Assembly: GCA_001599755.1 (NCBI GenBank)
Contig: BCHX01000010.1
Span: 278,785-342,784, forward strand
Direction: 5' to 3'
Length of the DNA stretch: 64,000 nucleotides
Source: Gliomastix tumulicola
Taxonomy: Eukaryota; Ascomycota; Sordariomycetes; Hypocreales; Bionectriaceae
Numbering within the stretch: the first letter of the stretch is position 1; each line of letters opens with the position of its first letter. Under the pieces are notes generated by a model that searched no databases, had not been told where the DNA came from, and saw only the letters and a program-made list of their open reading frames with translations. A program made the position numbers and the translations under genes. This document shows positions 29,486 to 39,389 of the stretch, piece after piece.

Positions 29486-30250
29486 GTGAAGGTAGCTACG
29501 CCAGGGCCCCTGTAGGGCGTGCATGTGACAAAGCAAGGTAGACCAGGACCCTTGCAAAGCCAAGACGTCAGTGGGCGGAGGCATGCTAGGGTCCCTGTCA
29601 GCGACATCACGAGCAAGCTCCGCCAGACAAGGGCCCCTGTGCTCATCGAGCTCCGCCAGACTAGGGCCCCTGCGCTCATCGAGTGGGCTGAACCAGGGCC
29701 CCTGCGCTCATCAAGCTCCGCCGGATCAGGGCCTCTGTGCTCATCAGGCTCCGCCAGACCGGGGCCCCTGCACTGATGTGGTGGACTGGATCAGGGCCCT
29801 GCAAGGCCAAGACGTCAGTGAGCGGAGGCAAGCCAGGGCCCCTGCGCTCATTAAGCGGGCTGGACCAGGCCCCCTGATAGCCCAGGACGGGGGTCAACCA
29901 AGCTAGCCAAGCGCCCCTGCAACCCAGCACACCACCCAAACCAGCCACACCACCACGCCCTCGCACCATCACCCCCCGACAGAGTGACACTCCTTCTCCA
30001 TCACGTCCCCTCGTCCCCTCGTCCCACACTCCCTGCCCGTCTTCAGCCGACACCCTGTCAGTACTGACCAGCGCCCATGTAAGCCAGAGACACTACGCGA
30101 TCACCCCAGTCCAGGGCCCTTGCCAGCCGTGACGCCGCTCAGCCCACCTGAGCCAGGGCCTTGTAAGGTCAAGACGCCAGTCACTTGGAGACCAGGATGA
30201 CGGTGGGCGTAGCGAAGCAGGGTCCCCTGCAAGCCCAATTCACGCGTCAA
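29485..30250 (+). repeat. GGGCCC-cored minisatellite, second array
   Basis: Units of about 35-50 bases built around CCAGGGCCCCTGC, often with CTCATCGAGCTCCGCCAGA between. The GGGCCC core and the AAGCCAAGACGTCAGT spacer relate it to the array at 23040-23645. Open frames on both strands through the array are a product of the repeat. Confidence 0.75.
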
Positions 30251-30690
30251 CGAAGCTCAACCAGCACGCCTCCAAGCCATCCCACCAGCCAACACCCGAC
30301 AAAGGGACCTTGCCCACACTTGCCTCACCCCTGCCACCTCACTCCCACCACCACTCTTACCACCTCTCTCCCACCCCCCTCGCCCATACGCCTGCTCTGT
30401 CCTGTACCCGCCCCCAACACATCCTGCCCGCCTCGACCGACACCCTGCCTTGCGCCCACCCGTTGCACACCCACATCCCGTTCACCGCCACACCAGCCTC
30501 ACCACCGGACTCCGCCAACACCCCTCCCCATCACTCTCACATCCACACCCGCTCCCCGCTCCGGACACAGGTCGAAGAAGCTGTCCATCTGCCTCATGAC
30601 CCTCTACCCACCCAGCCATCGGTGCACGCCTCTAGAAGAGAAACTTTGCTTGCTTTGTTTTAGTATAGTTCTCCTGCGGCATGTAGCTAG
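30251..30690. other. Pyrimidine-rich spacer
   Basis: Strongly C/A/T-biased DNA (CCACC, CTCCCACC runs). A 190-codon plus frame across it is proline/serine-rich by composition alone. No gene called. Confidence 0.4.
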
Positions 30691-30692
30691 GA

Positions 30693-30795
30693 GAGAGGTA
30701 GATGTGTTTGTTCGTTTGCCCATTTCTCGTCCAGCTACTTTGGGCAGTCCCCTGTAGGCGCACGGCACGTCCTGAGCTACTCTTTCTAGTACGAC
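30693..30795 (-). mobile_element. LINE 3'-end fragment
   Basis: Aligns, in the same orientation, with the LINE 3' end at 32966-33090: GTTTGTTCGTTTG, TCTCGTCCAGC, CCCTGTAGGCGCACGGCACGTCCTGAGCT. On the minus strand it ends in an (AAAC/AAACG)-type tail. More degenerate than the other two copies. Confidence 0.55.
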
Positions 30796-31250
30796 CCTAC
30801 AAGTCAGCCAGGGGCCTAACTCTACAGAGCGGTGGCCATGAGCGACGACTATTGAGTCTTTCTGCGACGGGTGACCAAGCCGTAACAGCCAGATTTGCAA
30901 CACCGCTCCCGAAATCAGGCAGAGGAGCTTATATTCGAGTTGCCCTCGTGGCTGCAGCATATGTCTTCCGAGCCACGTAAGCGACGAGACCGGCCCTCAA
31001 TCCTATCGGCCGACGAAATAATGATTAGGCTGGAATATTCAATGAGGGAAACCACTCTGAGCTTGCTCAACGGGGGTCGAATGTGCGTCACATAAGTATA
31101 TACTCAGGATATTCGGCCCCCAAGAATGTAATGTATTTGCTCCATCTCAAGAAAATAAACGAAAGAGTAGTCATGTCAAAGGCCCTGCATAGCTGGCTAA
31201 GCGCGACACCTAGGTACAGGCCAACCCATCCCGTCTCACTCATCTTCTGC
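30796..31250. other. Spacer with a possible coding fragment
   Basis: A plus-strand frame at about 30895-31095 reads with natural composition (QAEELIFELPSWLQHMSSEP, then ADEIMIRLEYSMRETTLSLL) and ends in a stop, but has no clear start and no known domain. It could be the last exon of a lost gene. Confidence 0.25.
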
Positions 31251-31655
31251 TCAACCTCCGTGTACCTGCATCTGAAAAAGCCCCTCCCAGCAGACTGGCG
31301 GGCTTGATCGAAGCCTGGCCGCCGAGCCCCGGCCAGGCAGCGATACAGGCCTCCAGCCAACAACAGCCCCCTCGCCCATATCTGGCCCCAAAGTTACGTC
31401 GACGACCTCGTCAAGGGCACCATGCTTGTGCTCGTTTGTGCTCCTTGCCGGCACGGGCTCTTCCCCGTCCATCCAAGGCTCCATTATGTCCGGATTAAAC
31501 GGGCCAACAATGTCCTGCCCCAATGCCTTGCCGAGCCGTTCCCGTAGACCCAGAACAGGCCAGAACGGCACGTCTGTGTACTCAATATTCATCCCGGGCA
31601 ACTCCCCCAGACCCGTAGCTACGATAAGGATACTTTTAACTCCAGTAAGCCTCAT
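31251..31655 (-). CDS. Hypothetical protein
   Basis: 134-residue frame from the ATG at 31655. The stretch from MRLTGVKSILIVATGLGELP through DVPFWPVLGLRERLGKALGQ and DIVGPFNPDIMEPWMDGEEP has good protein-like composition; the C-terminal 40 residues are less convincing. No domain is known to me. It lies upstream of, and divergent to, the cyclin gene, about 150 bases away. It could instead be a relic exon. Confidence 0.35.
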   Translation of the reverse strand: MRLTGVKSILIVATGLGELPGMNIEYTDVPFWPVLGLRERLGKALGQDIVGPFNPDIMEPWMDGEEPVPARSTNEHKHGALDEVVDVTLGPDMGEGAVVGWRPVSLPGRGSAARLRSSPPVCWEGLFQMQVHGG

Positions 31656-31811
31656 CTCTAACTGTCCTACGGGCCCGCTTTGACCAGACACCTGCCGGGT
31701 ACATCCCCAACAGAGCCTTCCCTCCCCCCCCAGGGCCGCACATGCTTCAACCACAGGCAATGTGCCTCGTGGCTGTCGAGGCAGACTTGCGAGTACGGGT
31801 TGGATCCGTGG

Positions 31812-32489
31812 ATGAACTATAAATCCCTACCCAGACTTTATGGGCGNTATTGTACTCCCAACTTCAGTCGATGTGNCTCAAAGTCGCTTTTCCTCACCCA
31901 TTCGGTCGATCGTCTTCTCGAAATTACCGGACTTCGTCTCTCGCCGCCCATGCATNGACTTCACNATCGACCAGGCGAGTCNCCTCTAGAGAATTTGGAG
32001 AGACTGCTGGNCCNAGACTTGATCTCTTACCTTGCCCTCCTTGCTCATGATGTGATCGAGTGCGATGATCTGGCGCAGCCTCTTCCCTTACCACNNCTTC
32101 AACATTTNATTACCAGTTTATTCTTGAAGTCCAAGGTCTCCGTCACTACTCTCATGTCGACCCTCGTCTACATCGGGCGCCTCAAATGCTGTCTCCAGCG
32201 AGAGCCTTCGCTCAGGGGCTCCCGAGACACCCCTTACCGCATATTCTTTGCTTGCCTCATCCTTGCTGACAAGTATCTCAACGACACGCCACTCACCAAC
32301 AAGAGTTGGGCAATTTTGAGCAACATGAAGGGACATGATTTCAGCTTCAAAAAGGAGGAGATCGACAACATGGAGAAGGGGCTCCTTGAGCGCTTGCAAT
32401 GGGACGCCCACATCTCAGAGAAGAACCTGGAANGCGAGCTCCATCTCTTTCTCAGTCTAAAGGAAAGGCTTGAGGTGCCAATGCCTTGA
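31812..32489 (+). CDS. Pcl-type (Pho85-binding) cyclin, probably frame-broken
   Basis: 225 residues from the first ATG of the frame. The cyclin box is clear: ITSLFLKSKVSVTTLMSTLV, then IGRLK, SRDTPYRIFFACLILADKYL and TNKSWAILSNMKGHDFSFKK, ending LLERLQWDAHIS. This is the pattern of fungal G1/S Pcl1/Pcl2 cyclins, which activate the Pho85 kinase. The stretch SKSLFLTHSVDRLLEITGLR before the box is also family-like. A Lys/Glu-rich, cyclin-tail-like sequence (NQIFDRVREALEKDAKERLK) lies at 32640-32747 in a different frame, so either a frameshift or an unrecognised intron separates body and tail. Eight or more Ns at 31847-32433 make the exact sequence unsafe. The N-terminus upstream of 31812 is uncertain. 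Confidence 0.65.
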   Translation: MNYKSLPRLYGXYCTPNFSRCXSKSLFLTHSVDRLLEITGLRLSPPMHXLHXRPGEXPLENLERLLXXDLISYLALLAHDVIECDDLAQPLPLPXLQHXITSLFLKSKVSVTTLMSTLVYIGRLKCCLQREPSLRGSRDTPYRIFFACLILADKYLNDTPLTNKSWAILSNMKGHDFSFKKEEIDNMEKGLLERLQWDAHISEKNLEXELHLFLSLKERLEVPMP

Positions 32490-32549
32490 TCCTCCTTTCA
32501 ACGTATCCCACCACGTTCGCCCCGACTGTTAACGAGCCCGCCCACTATA

Positions 32550-32747
32550 CCGCGATCTCGCCATTCTTGCCGCCGCAATGCGCGGTGGCTCAACATCAAC
32601 TCTCGATCCAACACTAGCCACTCAGCCAGAACACCCCGCGTCGAGAGCGCCAATCAGATCTTTGACCGCGTGCGTGAGGCACTGGAGAAGGACGCAAAGG
32701 AACGCCTCAAGCAGAGCAGAGCCAGCGATTATTACGGGCGTGTCTAG
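32550..32747 (+). pseudogene. C-terminal tail of the cyclin in another frame
   Basis: Open stretch ending at TAG 32745-32747. It reads RWLNINSRSNTSHSARTPRV, then ANQIFDRVREALEKDAKERL and KQSRASDYYGRV. It is typical of a charged cyclin C-terminus and follows the cyclin box by about 100 bases, but it is not in frame with it. Confidence 0.45.
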
Positions 32748-32965
32748 CTAGTTGACCCAGACTGAAATGAACATGATTCTCTTCACCAATCCTAAACCAC
32801 CGTCCTTTCCGAATGAAATCGTCTGCATGCGGCATATCCCGGTCCAGCCTATTCTAAGGTCTCGAATGCCCCTAAAGCATTGTAGTGGCGTGAGCCTGGC
32901 GAGCGCCCAACTACTCTGCAGTATATACAAGCCCAACACTGAACCATGGCCCAAACTCGACTCCC

Positions 32966-33320
32966 GTTTGTTTGTTTGTTTGTTTGTATGTTTTCCGTCC
33001 AGCAGCATTAGGCCGCTCAGGTCCCTTGTAGGGGCACGGGACGTGCTAGGCTAAACTATATAGAAGAATACACTGTCAGAGGACTTCACCCAGCGCTTCT
33101 TGCAAGGCCTCCGTAGGGTGGGCTGTCGAGCCAACTCTCGAAGGCGGCTTCTCTACCTTTCCCCAGAGGTAGAGTTCGTCCTGCACGCAGTACAAGTGTC
33201 TAAAGCTAGTCCCGGCTCGGGCGTCCAGGGCCTCAGGACCTGCTCGAAGCGAGGGGCCTCCTGCCGAGGAGGAGGTCGGCGGGGGTCCTCGACGCGCCCG
33301 GTAAAGTACTCTCAACTATA
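32966..33320 (-). mobile_element. Non-LTR retrotransposon 3' end with (AAAC)n tail
   Basis: On the minus strand this contains the last codons of a LINE ORF (…TEALQEALGEVL then stop at 33076), a short 3' UTR and a (AAAC)4-5 tail at 32990-32966. It matches 55025-55245 on the plus strand, including GCGCTGGGTGAAGTCCTCTGA, TAGCACGTCCC, CTGAGCGGCC and ATGCTGCTGGACGGAAAACATAC. The element is 5'-truncated, as is usual for LINEs. Confidence 0.75.
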
Positions 33321-33704
33321 CGTCTATATACACGCTCCGAGCAATGATTCTGCCGGAACCAAAGGACTTTATCGAGGAAGAGTCCCGCAGAAGGTTATTC
33401 TGGATGATCTACATGCTGGACATTCATCTAGCATATCGTAGGCTCAAAGGCGCAATGGTCTGAGAAGGCATCCCGTCAGCGGGAACATATCCCTCTCCAG
33501 CCGAGAATTCTCTTGCACAGGTAGGCTAAGTAGCCCCCGCACCGTACGGCGCGAAAACTATGCCTTCCACGGTCGCCAGTAGCTACAACCGAAGCTGTGC
33601 ATCCTGTAAGGGAAAACCCCTCGAAGGGGAAAACCCCAAGGCGGCTAGAACGCTGTCTGGTCTTCAGGTAAGCTCTGTACCATTTCGACCCAGCGGTTTA
33701 TGTC
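33321..33704. other. Spacer, no gene seen
   Basis: Between the LINE 3' end and the second copy of the 350-bp repeat. A plus-strand coding-like fragment (DFIEEESRRRLFWMIYMLDI by eye at about 33366-33430, as in fungal transcription-factor middle-homology regions) is too short to call. No other structure. Confidence 0.25.
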
Positions 33705-34060
33705 NGTGGTCTCGGCGTAGCGAGACGCAGTTGTCGGTCCCGGTCGCAACCGGGCAGCAGCCGAAAGGCGGAAGAAAAAGAAAAAGGGAAAGAAAAAGAA
33801 AGGTCTCTAGGCAGGAGATACCTGCAGAGGTCGGTCGAGGCAGCGCGAAGCTGCAGGCCTGGGCGAGGGCGCGACGGCCCAGGTCGTCGGGCAGCTGTGG
33901 CTGCGCAGGAGTGTCGAAGAGGCGTAAGAGCCCCGAAGTAGCCCAAGGGCAACAAAGCCCAGAGGATCGAGCAGCAGGATGCTGCGTGTGTCCGGGCAGC
34001 CGAAGCTGCAGAGGTTGGTCGGTAGGTCGGTCGGTTGGTCGGAGAGGGCACCGGTGAGCG
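33705..34060 (+). repeat. Dispersed 350-bp repeat, copy 2 of 2
   Basis: Second copy of the element at 20896-21260, same orientation, about 85 percent similar by eye. It starts with a CTCGGCGTAGCGAGACG palindromic motif and ends in GGTCGGT/GGTTGGTCGG short repeats. Confidence 0.75.
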
Positions 34061-34214
34061 CCTATTATTTCCACAGAGAATGCCGTGAATCTGGCTTGAT
34101 CACTCTTGCCGAGAGACCAAGCGATGGAATTCAGTAACACTAGGTACACTGCGTGGGACTTAAATCTTGCCGTGTATTGTCATGGCGACAAGGTATGACC
34201 CAGTTGCCAATTTA

Positions 34215-34290
34215 CCTTACAGCGGACTGAGTACGAGGGACTGAGAACAGTGCATACCTGCGGACCTGATACACGCGGGTATTGGTACTT
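34215..34290. repeat. Dispersed repeat, copy 2 of 2
   Basis: Same motif as at 10350-10425: AGCGGACTGAG upstream, then CCTGCGGACCTGATACACG and GGGTATTGGTAC. Confidence 0.6.
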
Positions 34291-34440
34291 TGCCGGCCTT
34301 AATGCTCGGCATATGCCCATGTCGCGAACGCTGCAACAGAAGTCCAAATCGCAAGAGAACAAGTTCAGCCTGAATAGTTCTCTTCATCTCGGCAATTTGC
34401 AAAGATGTATAGTTAATTTGGTTCTACTTGACTAGAAATT

Positions 34441-34791
34441 TCATCCATCCATCTGAGGGCAAACACACGCTGCTGACTGTTTACGCTGTGGAACCAGCAT
34501 GAGAAAAGCCAAACATAATAAATAACCAGTGAGTAGTAAACGGTTGAGGATGATATTCCCTGCATGTAATTCGGCTTCGCGAACTTCTTTGATCCTGCCA
34601 TACGGGTCGATATACGTGCCGGAGTCATCCTCCTCAACTGGAGCATCGGTATTATCATCCGAATCATCTGCCACGCTCTTGTGGCAGGGCTTGGTATGCT
34701 CGCGGTGATTCGAAAAGGGCCTGCGTAGTAGCTCGGCGATATTCCTGTCGCTGGCTCTCAACAGCTCGCAGGCATGGTCACTTCCCGACAT
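34441..34791 (-). CDS. Small single-pass membrane protein, hypothetical
   Basis: 116 residues from the ATG at 34791, chosen because that ATG and the following MSGSDHACELLRASD are conserved in the diverged copy at 39782. The middle is acidic (DDSDDNTDAPVEEDDSGTY). Residues about 84-102 (IILNRLLLTGYLLCLAFLML) are a hydrophobic segment able to span a membrane, followed by a short basic tail. No family is known to me. It lies in one arm of an inverted duplication; the other arm has lost the frame. Function unknown. Confidence 0.45.
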   Translation of the reverse strand: MSGSDHACELLRASDRNIAELLRRPFSNHREHTKPCHKSVADDSDDNTDAPVEEDDSGTYIDPYGRIKEVREAELHAGNIILNRLLLTGYLLCLAFLMLVPQRKQSAACVCPQMDG

Positions 34792-35320
34792 GGTCTTTGC
34801 TTTGTTAGCGATGGTGCGCGCGCGAGGGGGGGAGGTTCTGCTCACTAAGGCGTCTAATAGGCGATCTCATGCGTCCTAGCGTAGAAGACAAGGGCTGAGC
34901 AGAATAATGTCGGAATAAGGTGAGGTGTGCTCTTTTCCAGTGGCTGCACCAAAGCTTGCTGTGTGCTGGGGAGACAGGCGCCTATATATATCTTTCAGCC
35001 AGAAAGGGCTTGGCTGTTCAAAGCATCATCCCCATGACTAGAGGCCCTGCACTGCCCCCATCGTATTCCACCTCACTCTCAATGATGAAGACATGTGAAA
35101 GCTTATGAGCCACTCTNTCAGTATGCTGGGAAGTGCCACGCCCGAGGACATGACATAGACATTTGAGTTACCTCCAGCCCGTACCGGTTAGCCCCTCTCC
35201 CATGAGAAAGTCAGTCGTCACCCCACATCCCCTAGCATGAGCTCTACCTCCAATCGCATGATCTCGAGCAAGCGCTTCCTCCTCAGTTTGCGCGGTCATG
35301 ATTGGTTCACTGTGTTGGTT
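34690..35320 (-). repeat. Inverted duplication, arm 1
   Basis: Read on the minus strand this matches 39390-39850 plus: GATCATGCGATTGG, AGGGGATGTGGGGT, TATATATAGGCGCC, CCTTATTCCGACATTATTCT and the MSGSDHACELL coding start. Identity is about 70-80 percent by eye with many transitions. The arm contains the promoter and start of the small membrane-protein gene. Confidence 0.7.
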
Positions 35321-35649
35321 TCAGTTTCAGTCTCAGTTTCAATTCCTACTCGGTTGTGGCCGCCCTTTCCCAGCAGCCATGCCAGGAAGCGGGGTTTAGC
35401 CGACCGCCGAGGTGCTTCGGGCACTCGTCCATTGCAGCACACTTCGCCAACGCCGTCCGGTGCTGGCTAGCTGCCTCCAAACTTCCCGCTTTTCTACCTA
35501 AACCTTCATCTACGGAAGGCGACAGCCTTCCGCAGAAGTCGGCTTTGAATGCTAATCTACATGAATTCTAGGCTCCTATGGGGCGGAACATGCGCCCCAT
35601 TATGCGCCCTTGTACCTACAGTCTCCCCCCAGTGNTCGGCTTCGTCTAC

Positions 35650-36290
35650 TTAGTAACTGATCCTCAATGGCCCAAGGATCCTAGTTTGCTCCATGATCTT
35701 GACAACTTTGTCTGCTATACTGCGCTCGCTCAGAAGTTGTCGAAGGTTGAGTCGTCCAGCAAAATGCCCCTGTTCTTGGCGTCGGAGTGCGATGTGCTTT
35801 CGGCACTGAAGCAGAACGTGGGTGACAGTTTGTCGTCCTTCGCCGCAGTCGCAGCTTGGGTCCGTGACTCCCGGCACTCTCCGCCTGAAGAGGAAGTCCT
35901 TGGTTCTAATCTTTTCTGTACGGACCTGGACGTACGTGGCGCTCTGCCTCTTGCTGAAGTACTTGTGTGGTTGCAGTACTTTCCGTGTCGGTACCGGTGT
36001 GTGCCGGAAGGTGGCCCGGCCCCTAGATTCCTGCTCCCACTGTGTTTGCCNTNTTCTTTCGGCGACTTTGCGCGACCACTGCTTCAGTGTGGACTTGAGC
36101 GAGTGCAAGGTGGGGGGCTGCNGCGCTTTGGGTCCNGGTGGCCCCCTGTGCCTCCATCCCGTGGCTTCTTCCGCCGGTCGATCGGCTGCCTCATTACCAT
36201 AGATCTCCCGGTGGGCCGGGANACATCGGATCTCTACGCTGAGGCACGGGCCAAACTCCTTATCTAGACTACCCTGGGAGTAACGCTTGG
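35650..36290 (-). mobile_element. LINE RNase H / C-terminal fragment
   Basis: Minus-strand frame of about 210 codons with Ns. PAHREIYGNEAADRPAEEAT matches the end of a retrotransposon RNase H (usual form PxHxGIxGNExAD; the second His is replaced by Arg here). The C-terminal CCHC-like CDCGEGRQTVTHVLLQC cluster is typical of fungal Tad1-type LINE ORF2 proteins. No reverse transcriptase motifs lie upstream (36294-36560), so it is a 5'-truncated relic, though its frame is still open. Confidence 0.72.
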
Positions 36291-36730
36291 CCATTGATCA
36301 TCAAATCAGGGCGACTACTCCCGGTCCTTCAGGTGACATTTTGAGCACTACTATCCAAGCCTCTATACATGCCAATTGCCGACATCATCCTTCGTTTGTT
36401 GCAGCTCGCAAAGGGGCTTGATGCTGTGGGCACAGAGCCGCAAGGACCAAAGCTACGGCATCCACGCTTGTTAGCGCCCAATTTCAGTCGCCTGAGGTCC
36501 GCTTTAATGTCAGCAGAGATGCATCGCACAATTGGACTACATGATCCCCCAACTCAGAGGTGTGCTCCGTTGGGCAGATTGTAGCTGCTAAGGTGGTACA
36601 AGAACCCCAGGATGAGCCCGATGCGTTGTATGACAAATATCGAGGGTCTGGCACTGCAGTTAGTCCAAGACATCTCATCTTCAATTCTGTTTCAAAAGGG
36701 ACGGTATGTCTACTCCCGGAGGGTCGTGTG

Positions 36731-37270
36731 ATGAAGCCAGTTTCTTTGACAGGCGACAAACGAGAGCACGCAAGGCAAGAATCCGGCACCATGTCGTCCG
36801 GCGAGTCCGACCCTTTGGCAGCCGGCAAACTGGAGTACGCACGGCAAGAATCTTGCGGCACTGCGTCATCCGACGAAGCACGAGACGACTTGCAGTACGC
36901 CTGCAAAGAGTGCGAGACCTTAAAACGCGCTATTGACCTGTTTTTGGAGGAATATCAGCAGTTCACTCCCAAGCTGTGTTCAGATTTTGGGACTGTTTTA
37001 GAACACGGTCGCGTTTTAAACAGTTGGTGTGACTTTTTATGGAAAGTCTGTTTAGAGCAACTAGGGAGGCGAGCCTACTATATACGTGGCGGACCATCCC
37101 AAGAGGTTCTCTCTAGAATTGCTCGGTTGCGACCGTCTAAGGCCATCGGCAAGACTGAACTGCGACATTACCAATCACTCGCAGAGAAGGTCGATCGTGA
37201 ATACGGTGTCAATTTGAGTATACAAGCTCCATACAAGACATCCCGCAAAGAGGACGGCGGCATGCGATAG
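36731..37270 (+). CDS. Hypothetical protein with internal duplication
   Basis: 179 residues from the first ATG of the frame, which stays open upstream to an in-frame TGA at 36542. Residues 8-55 hold two similar segments (REHARQESGTMSSGESDPLA and LEYARQESCGTASSDEARDD). The C-terminal 120 residues look globular and alpha-helical: ETLKRAIDLFLEEYQQFTPK, WCDFLWKVCLEQLGRRAYYI and HYQSLAEKVDREYGVNLSIQ. No known domain. An unlinked ATG at 36369 begins another open stretch, but joining it by a plausible intron gives the wrong frame. Confidence 0.4.
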   Translation: MKPVSLTGDKREHARQESGTMSSGESDPLAAGKLEYARQESCGTASSDEARDDLQYACKECETLKRAIDLFLEEYQQFTPKLCSDFGTVLEHGRVLNSWCDFLWKVCLEQLGRRAYYIRGGPSQEVLSRIARLRPSKAIGKTELRHYQSLAEKVDREYGVNLSIQAPYKTSRKEDGGMR

Positions 37271-37721
37271 GTACGAAGTACAAATGCAAGCAATCTTCTC
37301 TAAAGAGTCCTATACTTCGCCTCACCAGCCTCCTTAGCTACCAAGCTAAATTGTCTGTCGTGATAGTATTGAGGCTTGGCGCTTAAAAGCTAGCACAAAA
37401 CAAACGACCAGTGTGGCGACCAGCATTTTTACGGCTCCCATGATGCAAAGAAGTTTCTGCACGTCTTCTTCAGGGTGTTCTGTGCTACATGCCACAGACG
37501 ATCTGCCGCAGGGCAGGCCCCGATGCGGGAGAAGAGCGGGGAGAATACCAATACACTGCAGGCAGCACGCATCCTCCTTCGTCAGCTGAAGGGCTGTCGA
37601 CGCAAGCCAAGGCTATCAGGGAGTAGTTGCGCACGGATCGAAAAGGAGGTAGCGCTTGAGTACTTTGGCCCCCTCTGGAACGAGACGGTCTAAGAGAAAA
37701 TGCCAGTTTTATTACTCCTAT
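37271..37721. other. Intergenic, no gene seen
   Basis: 3' flank of the hypothetical gene and of the convergent RBR gene. Only a 72-codon frame without support. Confidence 0.4.
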
Positions 37722-38781
37722 CTACCGCTTTTCATCGCCACCATACAGGGGACATTTCTTAGTGTCACCGGTGTCGCCAAATCCAGCGAAGTGAGTATAA
37801 TCCGACGTGTCGATAGAACAGATATAGTACTGCTTGTTGTGGCATCGAGGGCATGTGATCTTATTGCACCCATCCGATCTAAAGAACGGTATATGGCCTG
37901 TAGAAAATTAGCCGTTGAATAACAGTCTCCTCGCATATTATGTTTACTCACAAGTGTTGCAGTGCCGAATCAGAGCTTCTGACATTGCTTCGTCTTGCCC
38001 GTGATTTGTCGAGCCCTCGGCCTCGGGGAGTTTAACCCGACAGTTCATGTCAGGGTGGGCCTTCCGTAGACATGAGCGACAGCTGGCCAGTCCACAAGTG
38101 TCATGGCGGCATTGGAATATTCCAATTTGTTCCAGCGGCGGGTACTCCTCAGCGTACATGCAGAAGGGACAATATGCCACATCGGAGAGCCCAGCTCTCC
38201 TGATGGCATCGTGCGCTTCAAGACTCTCGATTGCCATAGCAAGCGGACCAGAAAGAAACTTGGCTCGTTCAGACGGAGAGATTACTGCAGCACAGCCATC
38301 AGATGATAGGCACTTCAAGTCACATCGAGATTCGCTGACCAAAGTCTCGGCTTGCCGAAGGGCACATCGCCTGCAGAATTTCTAGCGAGAAAGCAAGGGT
38401 TAGCAAGTTCTCAGGATGGGGAAGAAAGAGTCTTACATGAGGGCTGGTCGCCGAGCAGGAAATNATGTCATTCGGGTGGACTTCTTCGATGCAGCAACTG
38501 CATTGCATCAAAACCTTCCTCTGCATGCATTCATCGAGCCGATATCGCACAGCTCGCTGTACCATAGACGCAGCCTCCCTTGCAAGTCCGGGATTCTCGG
38601 CTTCGAATTTTGTCAACAGCGTTGCNGAGTCTCGCTCAAAGTTCTTGTTGATATCGGGATATCTTTGCATGGTGAGATCTCCATTCGCTAGGAAGGCTGC
38701 ACCTCGTTTAAGGTCGAGCATAGCCAGCTCTGTTTGGAACTCGTAAAANGCGCGAAGGGTCTTACTAGCGAGTCCATCCAT
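37722..38781 (-). CDS. RBR-type E3 ubiquitin ligase (RING-IBR-RING), three exons
   Basis: Exons 38781-38437, 38381-37952 and 37897-37722, introns of 55 and 54 bases with GTAAGA...CTAG and GTGAGT...CAG borders. The spliced product is 316 residues. The N-terminal helical region (FYEFQTELAMLDLKRGAAFL) precedes RING1, CSCCIEE with KFCRRCALRQAETLV and CDLKCLSSDGC; an IBR domain with YCPFCMYAEEYPP, CRHDTCGLASCRSCLRKAHP; and a final RING-like domain CNTCHIPFFRSDGCNKITCP, RCHNKQYYIC. The last domain carries the conserved Cys-rich motif where RBR ligases form the ubiquitin thioester. The introns restore the reading frame and the Cys spacing exactly. The ATG at 38781 fits the usual family N-terminus. 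Two or three Ns, no stop. It probably acts in the cytosol on unknown substrates. Confidence 0.82.
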
Positions 38782-39389
38782 CTTAGCACTCACTTTCCGG
38801 GACNAAAATATGAACCTGAGAGAAGGCGAAAATAGGCGTATGTTGGAGAGAGAGNGCTTGAAAACGAGAGCCTCAGCTTCAGCAGCTTCAATGAGGTTCG
38901 AGGGCGAGTCCAGAGGCTATATATNCCATTTNGCTTTGAGCATNCCGGCTACTGGACTCAAGGTGACAGCCCACAGCTTGGCAAAGGTCCCGAAACACCG
39001 ATGCTCCTCTCAGATCCTGAAGGATTTTGACATCGAGTCCAACGAGACAAAGACTGGAGCCTCGTATAGAGGCGTCACTAGCTGGTGGCTGANACCTCCG
39101 CCGACCAGCCCCCACNGTTGGCGCAGCTTCTTGTGCGGTGTGAGGNTTTCGATGCCTCCATCGGTGACTGCGTATGTACACACTCCCGGCGGCAAAGTGT
39201 TCTTGGGAGCAACACCTCCACGTCCACCTCGCCCGTACTTGGGCCCACACCATTGTCCAGCTCTCATTGAGAATGGTCATGCCAAAGCGCCTGTTCATCC
39301 ATGAAATCTCCTCGGAAGTCTAGTTTCAAGGTTACCATACTGTGGCTGATGCGGCAGACTAGCTCCTCATGGCCCCGCCAAGCCTAGGC
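38782..39389. other. RBR gene upstream region
   Basis: Presumed promoter of the minus-strand RBR gene, followed by overlapping open frames (plus 38810-39304, minus 38888-39298 and 39010-39267) containing five or more Ns. I see no domain and call no gene. Confidence 0.3.

Noticed and set aside
29519..30053. Frames with repeated RQTRAPVLIE or ALVWRSL units that resemble a repeat protein.
   Set aside because: The units follow the GGGCCC minisatellite, occur in several frames and strands, and lack a start or domain.
32966..32990. (GTTT)n tract as a simple microsatellite.
   Set aside because: It is the tail of a LINE 3' end, because the adjacent UTR matches another copy at 55025-55245.
36369..36584. 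Open stretch MPIADIILRLLQLAKGLDAV as a first exon of the gene at 36731.
   Set aside because: The only plausible donor and acceptor join gives the wrong frame, so the link is not supported.
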